A stretch of DNA of 64,000 nucleotides from Prolixibacteraceae bacterium (GTDB lineage: Bacteria; Bacteroidota; Bacteroidia; Bacteroidales; Prolixibacteraceae): the NCBI GenBank assembly GCA_019459525.1, contig JAIBEY010000077.1, forward strand, positions 1 through 64,000. Direction: 5' to 3'. Positions 23,246 to 32,743 of this stretch are shown here, piece by piece. Both the position numbers and the translations under genes were made by a program. Numbering within the stretch: position 1 is the first letter of the stretch; the number at the start of each line of letters is the position of its first letter. The notes below the pieces were generated by a model. That model was not told the DNA's origin, searched no databases, and was given only the letters and a program-made list of their open reading frames with translations.

Positions 23246-25822
23246 CTATTTATTCACGTAAAAATACCTGATCCGGCAGGCTGTTCCTTTGCTTTGAATA
23301 TTTTTTTCAGGCAAAACCCGGATTTCCAACCGGTGTTTCCCTTGCTTTAATCCGTAGGCAAAGGTGTGAAAGCAAGGTAAATGCAGTTGCAAACTCCAGG
23401 GATTAAACAAGTCAAATTTTTGCCACTTTGTTTTATCAATTCGGTATTCAATCGTTCCGGCATCCAGCCCTGCTGCTACCGCAATACCAACCGCATTCCC
23501 TTCAAAGTCAAATTTTAGCGTTTCTCCCGGCCCTTCGGCAATCATCATGGGTACTTTCACAAAATCGGCACGTGTTCCTGTTTGGTCAGCAGGAATCCAG
23601 TTTGGATCAATTTTCCAGCCTTTTACCGGTTTGGTTTCAACTGCCGGAATTAAAACTCCGCGATTGTAGCAAGCGTCAGCCAGTTTCTCCGGAAGCGGAT
23701 AGGCTGCTAGCTTATCATCTTCTGCCACAAAACCGCTCCAGCATTCATCCAGAAACGATTTCATTGACTGGTAATAAATGTGCTGGCCAAATGGGGAAGG
23801 GTGGAGGTTTTTAAAATCGTTTTCCCAGGTAAACTCGCCGTTGTCAATCCGGTCTGTTACTTCTTTGGCCAGGTTGATGGTTGAAACTCCATAATGCGCG
23901 GCTACCTTTTCATGATTTTGTATCTCCGGAGGTGTGATTCCTTTTCGGTATTCGGCCATTTTATCCGGATCGACAAAGTGCATGACTACTACATCCATTG
24001 CCGGGTTCGATTCGCGGGCATGACGAACAATGCCTTCCATACCCAGGATTTGCGTTTCGGGACCAAACCCGTTCACCCGATCGTTTACGGCGGCTTCTTC
24101 AAAAAGCAGATCAACTTTCCCGCTTTTAAGCACATCACGTTCGAAACGGAAAGCTCCGGGAGTACTGCCAAAGGAGGGAATTCCGGCGGCAATAAATTCG
24201 AATTGCGTCTCGGGAAATCGGTTTTGTAAATAAGCACAAATGCTATCGCGCCACCCGCCATTAGCTGTAATAGAGCCACCCAGAAAGGCTACCCTCCCCT
24301 TCTTTTCGCGCTCGAAAACCATTTGTGCATTGTGCAATTTACTCCGGAGGGTATGGTAATTCCGGCTATCCAGCCTGGGGTTTACTTCCGGATAACTGTT
24401 CAGGATAAAATCAACTCCGGCTTTCAGGTTTTCAATCGGGAAATGATGGCCTTTTAGGGTTTGTTTGCCCAGCGTATTGGGATAAACAGTTGCCGGTCCG
24501 CCCAAACGAATGTATTTGTTGGCCAGGATGTAGGTGTTTTCTTCCGGAGGAACAATGCTGTCGTGCAGCCCGATGGAAAAGAACAGCGGGACTTTGGCTG
24601 TGGCCAGTTTTTCCAGGTTGTCGATCGGGTTGTCGGCATACCTCAGCGCTTCTGTTTCGCTGGCAAAACCGTACACCTCCTGAAGTTGTTTCCACGAAGC
24701 GGCATCACCATCGCCCGAACCTTTCCCGCCCGGCCAGCTTTTAAAATCGCAAACCGGCGCTTCGGAATAAATGCAGCTTACCCGTTCGGGCCAGCGTTTG
24801 GCAAAATTAAATACGAACAATCCGCCCCGGCTCACGCCTTCCAGTGCTACTTTTTTGTTGAGTCCGTATTGTTCGGTCAGGTAATTGTAAAAACTGTTCC
24901 AGACATCCATCGCTTTGGGTGAGCCAAACATGCCGTCGGTATTGACATAAACCACATGAAATCCTTTGCGGATAAGCATACTGTCCATTTGGTAATGCCA
25001 TTCGGGGAAACGTGCCCGCCAAACCCAGGGTTTCCCAGGTGCAGCTTTCTCCGGAACAATAATGCGACAATTGCGCCGGTCGAGCTGAAAATCATATCGT
25101 GTAAATCCGTGCCACTCCGACTTTTTACCCGGATATTGGGCTGAAACCAATTCTCCGTCTTTTCCGGTCAGTGTTTTGGATATAGTTTTGGCCATCAGTC
25201 CGGCACCTTCTGCATTGGGGTGAATCTGGTCGGGAAAAAGTGAAGGTTTTCCTGAAAGTGCTGTATATAAATCGATAGCCTGAAGATCTTCTTCTTTGGC
25301 CAGTTTTTCTACTGCCGGAATTACACCATGAATTACAATGGAATCATTGATTCCCCAACGGCTGGCATAAACCGGAACCGGCTTGCACAAGTAAATTTTG
25401 GGGTACGACGAAAGCGCTTTTAGTTCCTTGACCATCGTACGATAATCGGACAAAAACTCTCCGGAATATTTCCAGTTTTGTGGCTTGGTGTCGTTGGTCC
25501 CGAGTTTAATAATGACCACATCAGGTAAAAATGCTTTAGCCTGAGCGTAGGCTTCTTCTTTCCAAAACGGGTAATCACCTTTTTTCAGCAAGGTGCGGCT
25601 ACCCACTCCAAAGTTGCGGACTTCCCACTTGTCGCCTAACATGCGCCCCAATTGCGATGGATACGAATCGCGCGGACGGTCAGCAATTCCGGAGCCATAC
25701 GTGATACTGTTCCCAATGCAGGCCACTTTAACCGGGGCTGAATATTGGGCAGGGTCAATGGGTTGGGCAAAACCTATCGATATCAGAAATGAAAATGACA
25801 GGAGAAATAAAATGTGTTTCAT
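23246..25822 (-). CDS. Triple-domain esterase: SGNH / alpha-beta hydrolase / SGNH
   Basis: An exported 858-residue protein with signal MKHILFLLSFSFLISIGFA. Domain 1 (about 30-218) is an SGNH hydrolase: GNSITYG with Ser39, GTND at 108-111, and Asp198/His201 in DQIHPNAEG. Domain 2 (about 232-475) is an alpha/beta hydrolase: GVSRGG with Ser331, Asp421 in GLHDSIVPPEEN, and His459/460. Domain 3 (about 495-695) is a second SGNH domain: GGSITANGG with Ser517, Asn580 in EEAAVND, and His674 in LHPSPFGQ. A C-terminal beta-rich region follows. All three sites look complete. Expected role: removing acetyl or other ester groups from glycans before GH29 acts; the fucosidase gene is 27 bp upstream. Confidence 0.85.
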   Translation of the reverse strand: MKHILFLLSFSFLISIGFAQPIDPAQYSAPVKVACIGNSITYGSGIADRPRDSYPSQLGRMLGDKWEVRNFGVGSRTLLKKGDYPFWKEEAYAQAKAFLPDVVIIKLGTNDTKPQNWKYSGEFLSDYRTMVKELKALSSYPKIYLCKPVPVYASRWGINDSIVIHGVIPAVEKLAKEEDLQAIDLYTALSGKPSLFPDQIHPNAEGAGLMAKTISKTLTGKDGELVSAQYPGKKSEWHGFTRYDFQLDRRNCRIIVPEKAAPGKPWVWRARFPEWHYQMDSMLIRKGFHVVYVNTDGMFGSPKAMDVWNSFYNYLTEQYGLNKKVALEGVSRGGLFVFNFAKRWPERVSCIYSEAPVCDFKSWPGGKGSGDGDAASWKQLQEVYGFASETEALRYADNPIDNLEKLATAKVPLFFSIGLHDSIVPPEENTYILANKYIRLGGPATVYPNTLGKQTLKGHHFPIENLKAGVDFILNSYPEVNPRLDSRNYHTLRSKLHNAQMVFEREKKGRVAFLGGSITANGGWRDSICAYLQNRFPETQFEFIAAGIPSFGSTPGAFRFERDVLKSGKVDLLFEEAAVNDRVNGFGPETQILGMEGIVRHARESNPAMDVVVMHFVDPDKMAEYRKGITPPEIQNHEKVAAHYGVSTINLAKEVTDRIDNGEFTWENDFKNLHPSPFGQHIYYQSMKSFLDECWSGFVAEDDKLAAYPLPEKLADACYNRGVLIPAVETKPVKGWKIDPNWIPADQTGTRADFVKVPMMIAEGPGETLKFDFEGNAVGIAVAAGLDAGTIEYRIDKTKWQKFDLFNPWSLQLHLPCFHTFAYGLKQGKHRLEIRVLPEKNIQSKGTACRIRYFYVNK

Positions 25823-25849
25823 CGAGTCTATCGGCTAATCGGGTTAAGA

Positions 25850-27250
25850 CTACTTTGCTCCATCCTTTACCCGAAACACCCAGGCATACGAACAGGGATT
25901 ATTTGCCGGGGTAATGGCTGGTGGCGTAATGGTGAGTTTATTGCCCGATACCGAATATTTTACTTTCCCGTTAAAACCCAACATTGTCACTTCTCCGGAT
26001 TTGCTTACTCCATTGATTACAATGGGTTTTTCAGGCCATTTGGTGACGATGGCATACAAATCGTTTCCTTTGGTAGTATAGAAAACGGTGGTTTCTTTTC
26101 CAATGGCGGGAGCTTTAGTCCAGTCGTGTGTGCCGTAAATAGCGTCACCGTTCACAGTTAGCCAGTCGCCCATATCTTTCAGGCGTTGCTGCATAATTAC
26201 CGGGATACGCCCATCGGCGGTAGGCCCAATGTTGAGCAGCAGATTGCCGCCACGCGCTACTTTGTCTATCAGGATATGAACCAGTGATTCGGAAGTTTCA
26301 TAATCTTTCAGGTTTTCGTTACGGTTGTAGCCGAACGAACCTCCAATGCCACGGCATTCTTCCCACGGATGTGCGATCTTTTGTCCGGCAGCATTCTGAT
26401 CGTGAATCAGATCGTATTCGGTAGTATAAATTCCACCATGTTTTCCTCGGGTTTCTTTGCCCCAGCGGTCGTTTACCACCACCGTTTCTTTTACCGGCGA
26501 TTCGTTGTATAGCCAGGCCAAGAATTCGGTACTTTTCCATTTTTCGCTCGGCATATCCCATTCGCCATCGGTCCATACCACATCGGGTTGGTAGCGGGTA
26601 ACAAGGTCTTTCATTTGCGGGATCATGTGCTCATCGACATAACGGGCTGGGTCTTCCTTGTAAAGTGGGTTGAACCATTCGTAAAGTGAATAATAGAATC
26701 CCATGTGCAGGCCTTTGGCTTTTGCGGCTTTGGTCAGGTCACCGGCTAAATCGCGGTGCGGCCCAACATCAACCGAGTTCCAGTTCCACGAATGTTTTGA
26801 GGGCCACATGGTAAATCCTTCGTGATGCTTGGACGTTAACACAATGTATTTTGCTCCGGATTGTTTAAAAACTTCGGCCCACTGATCGGGATTAAACATT
26901 TCGGCCTTAAAATCTTTTACAAAATCCTGATATCGTACCTTTTCTCCGTACATTTTGTTGTGAAAATCGGTAAAGGCTTGCGATGGTTTTCCCTGCGGGT
27001 TTTGGCGCGACCAATACCATTCGGCATATTTCTCATATACGTTTCCTTCGGTTGGTCCCCATGCCGGAACGGCATACAGTCCCCAGTGGATAAAAATTCC
27101 GAACTTGGCATCTGTAAACCAGGTTGGGATTGGGCGACTATCAATGGATTGCCAGTTGGGTTGATAGGGTTGGGCGGCAGAAAAAAATGAAAAAAAGCAA
27201 AGAAAGATTGCTGGAAATAGCTTTGCAATAGATCGAAGTTTTAGGTTCAT
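25850..27250 (-). CDS. Alpha-L-fucosidase, GH29
   Basis: This exported 466-residue glycosidase releases alpha-linked fucose with retention. The GH29 landmarks are WFTDAKFGIFIHWGLYAVPAW (44-64), LTSKHHEGFTMWPSKHS (138-154) and the nucleophile Asp228 in DVVWTDGEWD. A hydrophobic stretch at about 8-26 is the signal peptide. GGNLLLNIGPTADG, typical of the domain end, and a small C-terminal beta domain follow. It is the gene after susD in the PUL, and it has its own predicted promoter. Confidence 0.93.
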   Translation of the reverse strand: MNLKLRSIAKLFPAIFLCFFSFFSAAQPYQPNWQSIDSRPIPTWFTDAKFGIFIHWGLYAVPAWGPTEGNVYEKYAEWYWSRQNPQGKPSQAFTDFHNKMYGEKVRYQDFVKDFKAEMFNPDQWAEVFKQSGAKYIVLTSKHHEGFTMWPSKHSWNWNSVDVGPHRDLAGDLTKAAKAKGLHMGFYYSLYEWFNPLYKEDPARYVDEHMIPQMKDLVTRYQPDVVWTDGEWDMPSEKWKSTEFLAWLYNESPVKETVVVNDRWGKETRGKHGGIYTTEYDLIHDQNAAGQKIAHPWEECRGIGGSFGYNRNENLKDYETSESLVHILIDKVARGGNLLLNIGPTADGRIPVIMQQRLKDMGDWLTVNGDAIYGTHDWTKAPAIGKETTVFYTTKGNDLYAIVTKWPEKPIVINGVSKSGEVTMLGFNGKVKYSVSGNKLTITPPAITPANNPCSYAWVFRVKDGAK

Positions 27251-27292
27251 CAGAGTTTAATTTAGTTGTTACTATAATTAGGTTTAATTTTC

Positions 27293-27332
27293 CAAAGATA
27301 GCAACTTTCTTGTGTGCTGATATGTGCTGATG
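27293..27332 (-). promoter_or_regulatory. Promoter of the fucosidase gene with direct-repeat operator candidate
   Basis: On the minus strand TATCTTTG (27300-27293) is a perfect -7 box 43 nt before the ATG. Two direct copies of TGTGCTGATR (27313-27322 and 27323-27332, plus-strand reading) cover the -33 region at a spacing of one helical turn, suggesting a regulator site in place of a consensus -33. Confidence 0.5.
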
Positions 27333-27549
27333 GTGTTTTTAGGCATCTTATGCTTCTGGAACAAAACTTAAAAGTTTATATGCCAGAATGGGTTCAGTCT
27401 GCTTATTACCAGAGTTTTTTCGATGGGTTCCATTTTCTCTGAGAGGGTTGTTGACCTGAATTTTTCACTCCCATTATCGAAACAAGTACAGGTTTGTGTT
27501 TGGGATTTCCGGGGGATATAAGAATTACATCGGTTAGGCGATTAACAAA

Positions 27550-27610
27550 CAACCCCTCGTTTCGCCGTAGCGATAACGAGGGGTTGAGAACCGGACAAAC
27601 GTTTGTCCGG
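27550..27610. terminator. Two hairpins downstream of susD
   Basis: A strong stem CAACCCCTCGTT/AACGAGGGGTTG (27550-27586) and a perfect palindrome CCGGACAAACGTTTGTCCGG (27591-27610) follow the susD stop. They can end or attenuate the susCD transcript before the fucosidase gene. The remaining part of this 385-bp gap (27333-27549) has no gene. Confidence 0.6.
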
Positions 27611-27635
27611 GCTAGTTCACCGGATTGGTTATTTG

Positions 27636-29381
27636 TTAATAGCCGGGATTTTGTTCAATTAACTGATTGCTGGCCATCGCCTGCTCGGGTATCGGAAAGC
27701 GGTTTTGATGTGCTTTGTTTGGTCCGTCAGCCGGGTGATCCCACCACGATTGGGTCGTGTATTTATTCCAGCGGACCAGATCGGTACGACGGCGACCTTC
27801 GCCGATAAATTCAATCATCCAATCGTCCAACATTCTCCACTCATCGAGATTAGCTACTGAAACAGGATCGGGATCGGCACCTGTAAAGTAGCGCTTACGC
27901 ACATCGTTGATAAGTTTAGCTGCGCCAGCTTTATCGTTTGCACGCAGTTTACATTCAGCCAACATGTAGTATGCTTCGGCGAGGCGGAAAACAGGGATGT
28001 CGGGGTTGCCTCTTAGTGTTTGATTGGTAGCCCATGGGACAGGTGAAAACTTGGCTAAACGAACGCCCGAATTTTCTTCTCCCCAACGTGCTCCTTCTTT
28101 TCCATGATCGGCTTCGGAGCCCTGCATCGGAATAATGCGGGCTATCTGGTCAACAATCACCAATGTATCGGTTGGCTTAAACTGACGGTTACCTCCATGG
28201 CACACTTTCCCGTTAACAGGATTGACCATTTTGCCAAAATAGAACATACCGCGAAACTTGCCGTTGCCTTCATACGCATTTAACTGTTTGCGCACATCCT
28301 GATTGTGGAATTTGGCAAAGGGGCTGCCCAGACGATAGGTTTCCCCTTCTCTGGCGTTTGCGCTGCCTGTCAAATACGATTTCCCATTTTTATCAAGCGA
28401 AGGAACAAGGCTATAGCCATTGTTGCGGTTGCCGATTGTTCCGTTGTCAAAGTATTCTCCCATTCCGTAGTGATTTGAATGAGGTCCTACACTACGTTCG
28501 CTTACAGCATACTGACTAGGTACCGACCAAATGATTTCGGTAGAACGGTCGTTGTTGAAACCATAAATAGTTGTCCAGTCATTTTCCAGTTTATAAGCGC
28601 CGTATTTTCCGTCGATAACGTCCTGGCAGATGGCAGCACACTGGGCAAACATGTCTTTCTTGATGTACGACTGTGCGTTAAAGTAAAGCCGTGCTTGCAG
28701 CAGGGCGGCTGTAGCCTGATTAATAGCTCCGGTTTCCTGTGCTCCCAGTGTCATTTTCTTCGGCAGTTTAGGAATGGCCTGGGTAAGCAGGCTATCGATG
28801 AAGTTGAATGTTTCCACATCGGTAGCGCGGGGCTGAATATCACCCTGTGTAGAGGTGTAGAGCGGTACGCCGCCGAACATATCGAGTCCAAACCAGTAAA
28901 AGAAGGCCGACAACGTTTGTAGCTGCATCAGCACAGCATCGCGGCTTCCTTCAGGGAACCCAAGTTTATTAAAGTCAACATACTGGTCAATGTCATCTTT
29001 CGCACTCCATGTCTGGGCAACACCCATCGAAAAGGCGCGCCATGCGTCATATACACCGGGAGTAGTAGGTGTGAAATCATGATTGTAGCCCCGCAGGTAA
29101 GCGCCGCCATCATACCAGTCGTTATAACGTGAGGGTACCAGCATCTCATCGGTTGTGAACTCCTGAAGCCGTATGAAATTGGAATGGGCCTGTCCATCGG
29201 CCATACACCATGCCCAGTGGGTAAAGGCACGCCCCATGCGCTGATGTACCTTCTGCTGGGTATCGAAAAATAATTCGGGTACCGATTGCGAGTAGTACTC
29301 CGGTTCCACCGAGCATGACTGGAAAGCTACGGATAATGTCATAACAACAACAGTGGCTGTTAAAAACTTATATATTTTCAT
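27636..29381 (-). CDS. SusD/RagB-family glycan-binding lipoprotein
   Basis: A 581-residue surface lipoprotein with lipobox ending FQSC (Cys23). The helical SusD fold shows in FFDTQQKVHQRMGRAFTHWAW, LSAFFYWFGLDMFGG, and the C-terminal half with VFRLAEAYYMLAECKLRANDKAGAAKLINDVRKR and WMIEFIGEGRRRTDLVRW. It covers the SusC channel and captures glycan oligomers at the cell surface. It begins 26 bp after susC on the same strand, the standard pair order. Confidence 0.95.
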   Translation of the reverse strand: MKIYKFLTATVVVMTLSVAFQSCSVEPEYYSQSVPELFFDTQQKVHQRMGRAFTHWAWCMADGQAHSNFIRLQEFTTDEMLVPSRYNDWYDGGAYLRGYNHDFTPTTPGVYDAWRAFSMGVAQTWSAKDDIDQYVDFNKLGFPEGSRDAVLMQLQTLSAFFYWFGLDMFGGVPLYTSTQGDIQPRATDVETFNFIDSLLTQAIPKLPKKMTLGAQETGAINQATAALLQARLYFNAQSYIKKDMFAQCAAICQDVIDGKYGAYKLENDWTTIYGFNNDRSTEIIWSVPSQYAVSERSVGPHSNHYGMGEYFDNGTIGNRNNGYSLVPSLDKNGKSYLTGSANAREGETYRLGSPFAKFHNQDVRKQLNAYEGNGKFRGMFYFGKMVNPVNGKVCHGGNRQFKPTDTLVIVDQIARIIPMQGSEADHGKEGARWGEENSGVRLAKFSPVPWATNQTLRGNPDIPVFRLAEAYYMLAECKLRANDKAGAAKLINDVRKRYFTGADPDPVSVANLDEWRMLDDWMIEFIGEGRRRTDLVRWNKYTTQSWWDHPADGPNKAHQNRFPIPEQAMASNQLIEQNPGY

Positions 29382-29407
29382 ATTCGTACTTTTTAATTGA
29401 TTTGTGG

Positions 29408-32400
29408 TTAAAAATTAAACTGAACACCGAACGTAAAAGTACGGGTCTGAGGATAGATGTCACCTTTCTTCTCAATACCAGCATCCCAACCAGTAATATC
29501 CACTTCTGGGTTCAGCCCGGGATACTTGGTGAAAGTATAGAGGTTATTGCCGGTAAAATAGAACCTGATATTTTCCATTAGGCTTGTATGTTTCTTCATT
29601 GGCAATGTATATCCCAGCGAGAGGTTTTGAATTTTGAGGAAAGTGGCATCGTGTAGGAAATAGTCGCTGGGCGAAGGGCGTCCGGTGATGTGTGAGTTTT
29701 TGTTGATAGCGTCGTAGAGCATGTTACCCTGAACCACGTTTCTCAATCCATATTCCAGTTCTATGGCATTGTAGATATCATAATCAATCCAACTGGTAAG
29801 GGTCATGCTAAAGTCCAATTTTTTATAGCTGAGGTTATGCGACCAGCCGGCAATAAGTGTAGGTATATAACTTTTTTGATAAACGCGGTCATCTACTGAT
29901 CCCTCGTCGGAGAAAATCACATTATTGTCTTTGTCGTATATCTGGAACTTTCCTTCGCTGACACCGGCATAGCGGTACATGAAGTAGCTGCCCACTTCCA
30001 CATTTTCCTCAATGCGGTGTGCATATTCAACCCAGTTGTTGACGGAGCTGCCGTTGATATAGGTTTGGTCGCCCCAAAGCGAACCAATGAAGGTTTTGTT
30101 GTGACTCAGGTTTAACGATGTAGTGTAGTGCCAGTTGTTTGAATGTATGATGTCGCCGCCAATTTCAAACTCCCATCCTTTGTTTTCCATAGTACCGATG
30201 TTCTTGTACATGCTCGATTGAGTGTAAGGTGGTTGCGGTACTTCTACGCTGTAAATCAGTCCTTTGATGGCGCGGCGGTATAGGTCGAATTTACCATACA
30301 GGCGATTTTTGAATAGCGAGTAGTCGAGGCCAATATTCCATTCGTGTTTTTCTTCCCACCCCAGTTCTTTATTCAGGTTTGTGGTGGCGCCATAGCTCAT
30401 GGCCCAGTTCCCATCAGGCAGTAGCCAACGGGTATCGGAGCCATATTTTCTGGCGGCATAGTCTGCAGAGAAACCCTCATTACCCGTGACACCATAAGCA
30501 ACACGGAGCTTGAGATCGTTCACCCAATTGATATTCTTCATAAAGTTTTCGTTTGAGATACGCCATCCTGCTGACGCAGCCCAGAAGGTGCCCCAACGGT
30601 TATTGACTGCAAATTTGCTTGAACCTTCCCGCCTTATAGATGCAGTAGCCATATAGGTATCTTTATACGAATAGTTGGCGCGGGCAAAATAGGCCATCAG
30701 GCGTTGGGTGATCCCTTTGCCCGAGCTCATGCTGGCAAGGCCCTCCGTCAGACGGGTTCCTTCGCCGAGGTTCCAGAATTTGACCAGATCGTTCGTGAAA
30801 TTGCCGTTAGCAGCCGAGAAGTTGTCACTGTTTTGCTCAAAATAGCTGTACCCTGCCACTGCATTGAAGGAATGGTTGCCGAACCCATTGATGTATGACA
30901 AATACCCATCGGTATTTATCAGTTCAGTCTTGCTGAAATCCATCTGTGCCCAACCCTTACGTCCAGCCTTTATCTCTTCGCGCGAAAACATAGAGCGATA
31001 GAAATGCCGTTCCCATTGGCGATTTTCATATGCGCCAGATTGACGATATGACAATCCTTTTATAGGCTTGATGTTCACTTTTAATTCGATATCGGGGCGG
31101 AACCATTTGTCCATGCCTTCGTCGGTAGTGAGCGCTGCTTCGGCAATATTGTTCATTTCAGTACCATCGCCTTGTGTTATTACATTCCAGCCGGTTGTGT
31201 TGGCAGGGTCATAAACCGATTGCGTAGGGTTGGCGCGCATAACGCCTTCGATAGATGGTTTGTTCTGGTTACGCAGCGCCTGCCGGTAGCTAAGGTGGCT
31301 GCTGATGTCCAACCATCCGTCGAGTACTTTAAAGTCGCCGTTAATACGTCCCGAGTAATCTTTCCGGGTGTCGCCACGCAACACACCGCGGTTGTCGTCG
31401 TACATAACTGTGGCGTAGATACGCGCAGCTTCGGAGCCGCCTTGCAAAGAGAACACGTGGCGGTTCGATGTGGGATTGTCGCTCATTGCTTCATCCCACC
31501 AGTCGGTATCGTACCCGTCGTTGTTTTTTGCTGCTCCGTAAGTGGCCATATAGTCGGCGGCACTGAGCATGTCGGGTTTGCCAAACGATTTTTTAAACAA
31601 TACTTCGCTGGTCAGACTCATTTTGAGAGCTCCGGATTTGGCTTGCTTGGTGGTGATAAGAATTACGCCACCGGTAGCCCTGGTACCATAAATTGCACCG
31701 GCAGAAGCATCTTTCAGCACATCGATCGACTGAATGTCTTCCTGTACAAGCGTGCGGATATCTCCGCCTGGCATACCGTCAATAACAATCAATGGGGCAC
31801 GCGAGGTATTGATTGATGCCATTCCCCTCAACTGGAAGGTATTGCCCGAGTTGGGGCTTGCGGTTCCAGACATTACCAGGCCACCTACTTTACCTTGCAG
31901 TGCTGTAGCAATGGAAGATCCACCGACACCCAAAGGCAAATCTTTGATTTTCAAGGAAGAGATAGAACTCGTCACCTGCTTTTTTTCCATACTACCATAT
32001 CCAATGGCCACAACCTCATCAATGCCAAATGTTTCCTCTAACATTGTTACATTGATAGTGGTTTTTTCGAAAACAGCTATATCCTGTATTTGCATCCCAA
32101 CAAATGAGAAGGTCAGTATGCCGTCATTGGGAACTCTTGATAGTGTATAATTCCCATCCATATCGGTAATTACCCCATTTGTTGTTCCTTTTATAACTAC
32201 CGAAACTCCTGGAAGTGGTGCTCCTGTGGAATCGGTTACTTTACCTGAAACCGATTTCTGTTGCTGGACAAATCCAATAGTATTTTCGGTATCGGAAAAT
32301 AAAACGTAATTGTTGTTGAACGACCGGTATTTGACATCGGTTCCTTCAAAAAGCATTTCGAGGACTTCAGTAATGCTTTTTGAATTGCAGTTAATATTTA

Positions 32401-32656
32401 CTTTGCGATCGACATTGATGTTGTTGGCGTTGTACATGAACCGGAATTCGGTTTGTTCCTCGATCAATCTCAGAATGCTATTCACTGATTCTTTTTCAGC
32501 TTTCAAACTGAGCCGGCCATTATTCTGCGAGAATACGCCTGCCGAAACCTGAAAAAAGAATGCAAATACAAGGAAGGTGGTTAGTTTCATAATTCTACAC
32601 AATTGTTTTGCGCAGGGTATTCTCCTGCAACGGAAATTCCATCGTTTTTTTTTCAT
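29408..32656 (-). CDS. SusC/RagA TonB-linked outer-membrane transporter with STN domain
   Basis: A 1082-residue protein that imports glycan oligosaccharides. A signal segment (about 23-44) is followed by an STN domain (about 48-120, LEMLFEGTDVKYRSF), a carboxypeptidase-D-like domain (133-206), the TonB-box-like DEVVAIGYG (213-221), plug and beta-barrel, ending in Phe (TFGVQFNF). The STN domain is the part that contacts FecR-type anti-sigma factors, whose gene is directly upstream. The protein has a long basic N-terminus before the signal, common in this subclass; a start at the internal Met23 is possible. Confidence 0.95.
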   Translation of the reverse strand: MKKKRWNFRCRRIPCAKQLCRIMKLTTFLVFAFFFQVSAGVFSQNNGRLSLKAEKESVNSILRLIEEQTEFRFMYNANNINVDRKVNINCNSKSITEVLEMLFEGTDVKYRSFNNNYVLFSDTENTIGFVQQQKSVSGKVTDSTGAPLPGVSVVIKGTTNGVITDMDGNYTLSRVPNDGILTFSFVGMQIQDIAVFEKTTINVTMLEETFGIDEVVAIGYGSMEKKQVTSSISSLKIKDLPLGVGGSSIATALQGKVGGLVMSGTASPNSGNTFQLRGMASINTSRAPLIVIDGMPGGDIRTLVQEDIQSIDVLKDASAGAIYGTRATGGVILITTKQAKSGALKMSLTSEVLFKKSFGKPDMLSAADYMATYGAAKNNDGYDTDWWDEAMSDNPTSNRHVFSLQGGSEAARIYATVMYDDNRGVLRGDTRKDYSGRINGDFKVLDGWLDISSHLSYRQALRNQNKPSIEGVMRANPTQSVYDPANTTGWNVITQGDGTEMNNIAEAALTTDEGMDKWFRPDIELKVNIKPIKGLSYRQSGAYENRQWERHFYRSMFSREEIKAGRKGWAQMDFSKTELINTDGYLSYINGFGNHSFNAVAGYSYFEQNSDNFSAANGNFTNDLVKFWNLGEGTRLTEGLASMSSGKGITQRLMAYFARANYSYKDTYMATASIRREGSSKFAVNNRWGTFWAASAGWRISNENFMKNINWVNDLKLRVAYGVTGNEGFSADYAARKYGSDTRWLLPDGNWAMSYGATTNLNKELGWEEKHEWNIGLDYSLFKNRLYGKFDLYRRAIKGLIYSVEVPQPPYTQSSMYKNIGTMENKGWEFEIGGDIIHSNNWHYTTSLNLSHNKTFIGSLWGDQTYINGSSVNNWVEYAHRIEENVEVGSYFMYRYAGVSEGKFQIYDKDNNVIFSDEGSVDDRVYQKSYIPTLIAGWSHNLSYKKLDFSMTLTSWIDYDIYNAIELEYGLRNVVQGNMLYDAINKNSHITGRPSPSDYFLHDATFLKIQNLSLGYTLPMKKHTSLMENIRFYFTGNNLYTFTKYPGLNPEVDITGWDAGIEKKGDIYPQTRTFTFGVQFNF

Positions 32657-32743
32657 AAATTTGTAGTGTTAATGATTAAAAATTAATACAATCACCTGGT
32701 GATTGTTAGAAGGAAAGTCTGGTACACTTTCCTTCTTCTATTT

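Noticed and set aside
27494-27808. 104-codon plus-strand frame near the susD end
   Set aside because: Runs through hairpins and into the susD coding sequence on the other strand.
31172-31816. 214-codon frame antisense to susC
   Set aside because: Shadow of the susC reading frame; no family similarity or promoter.
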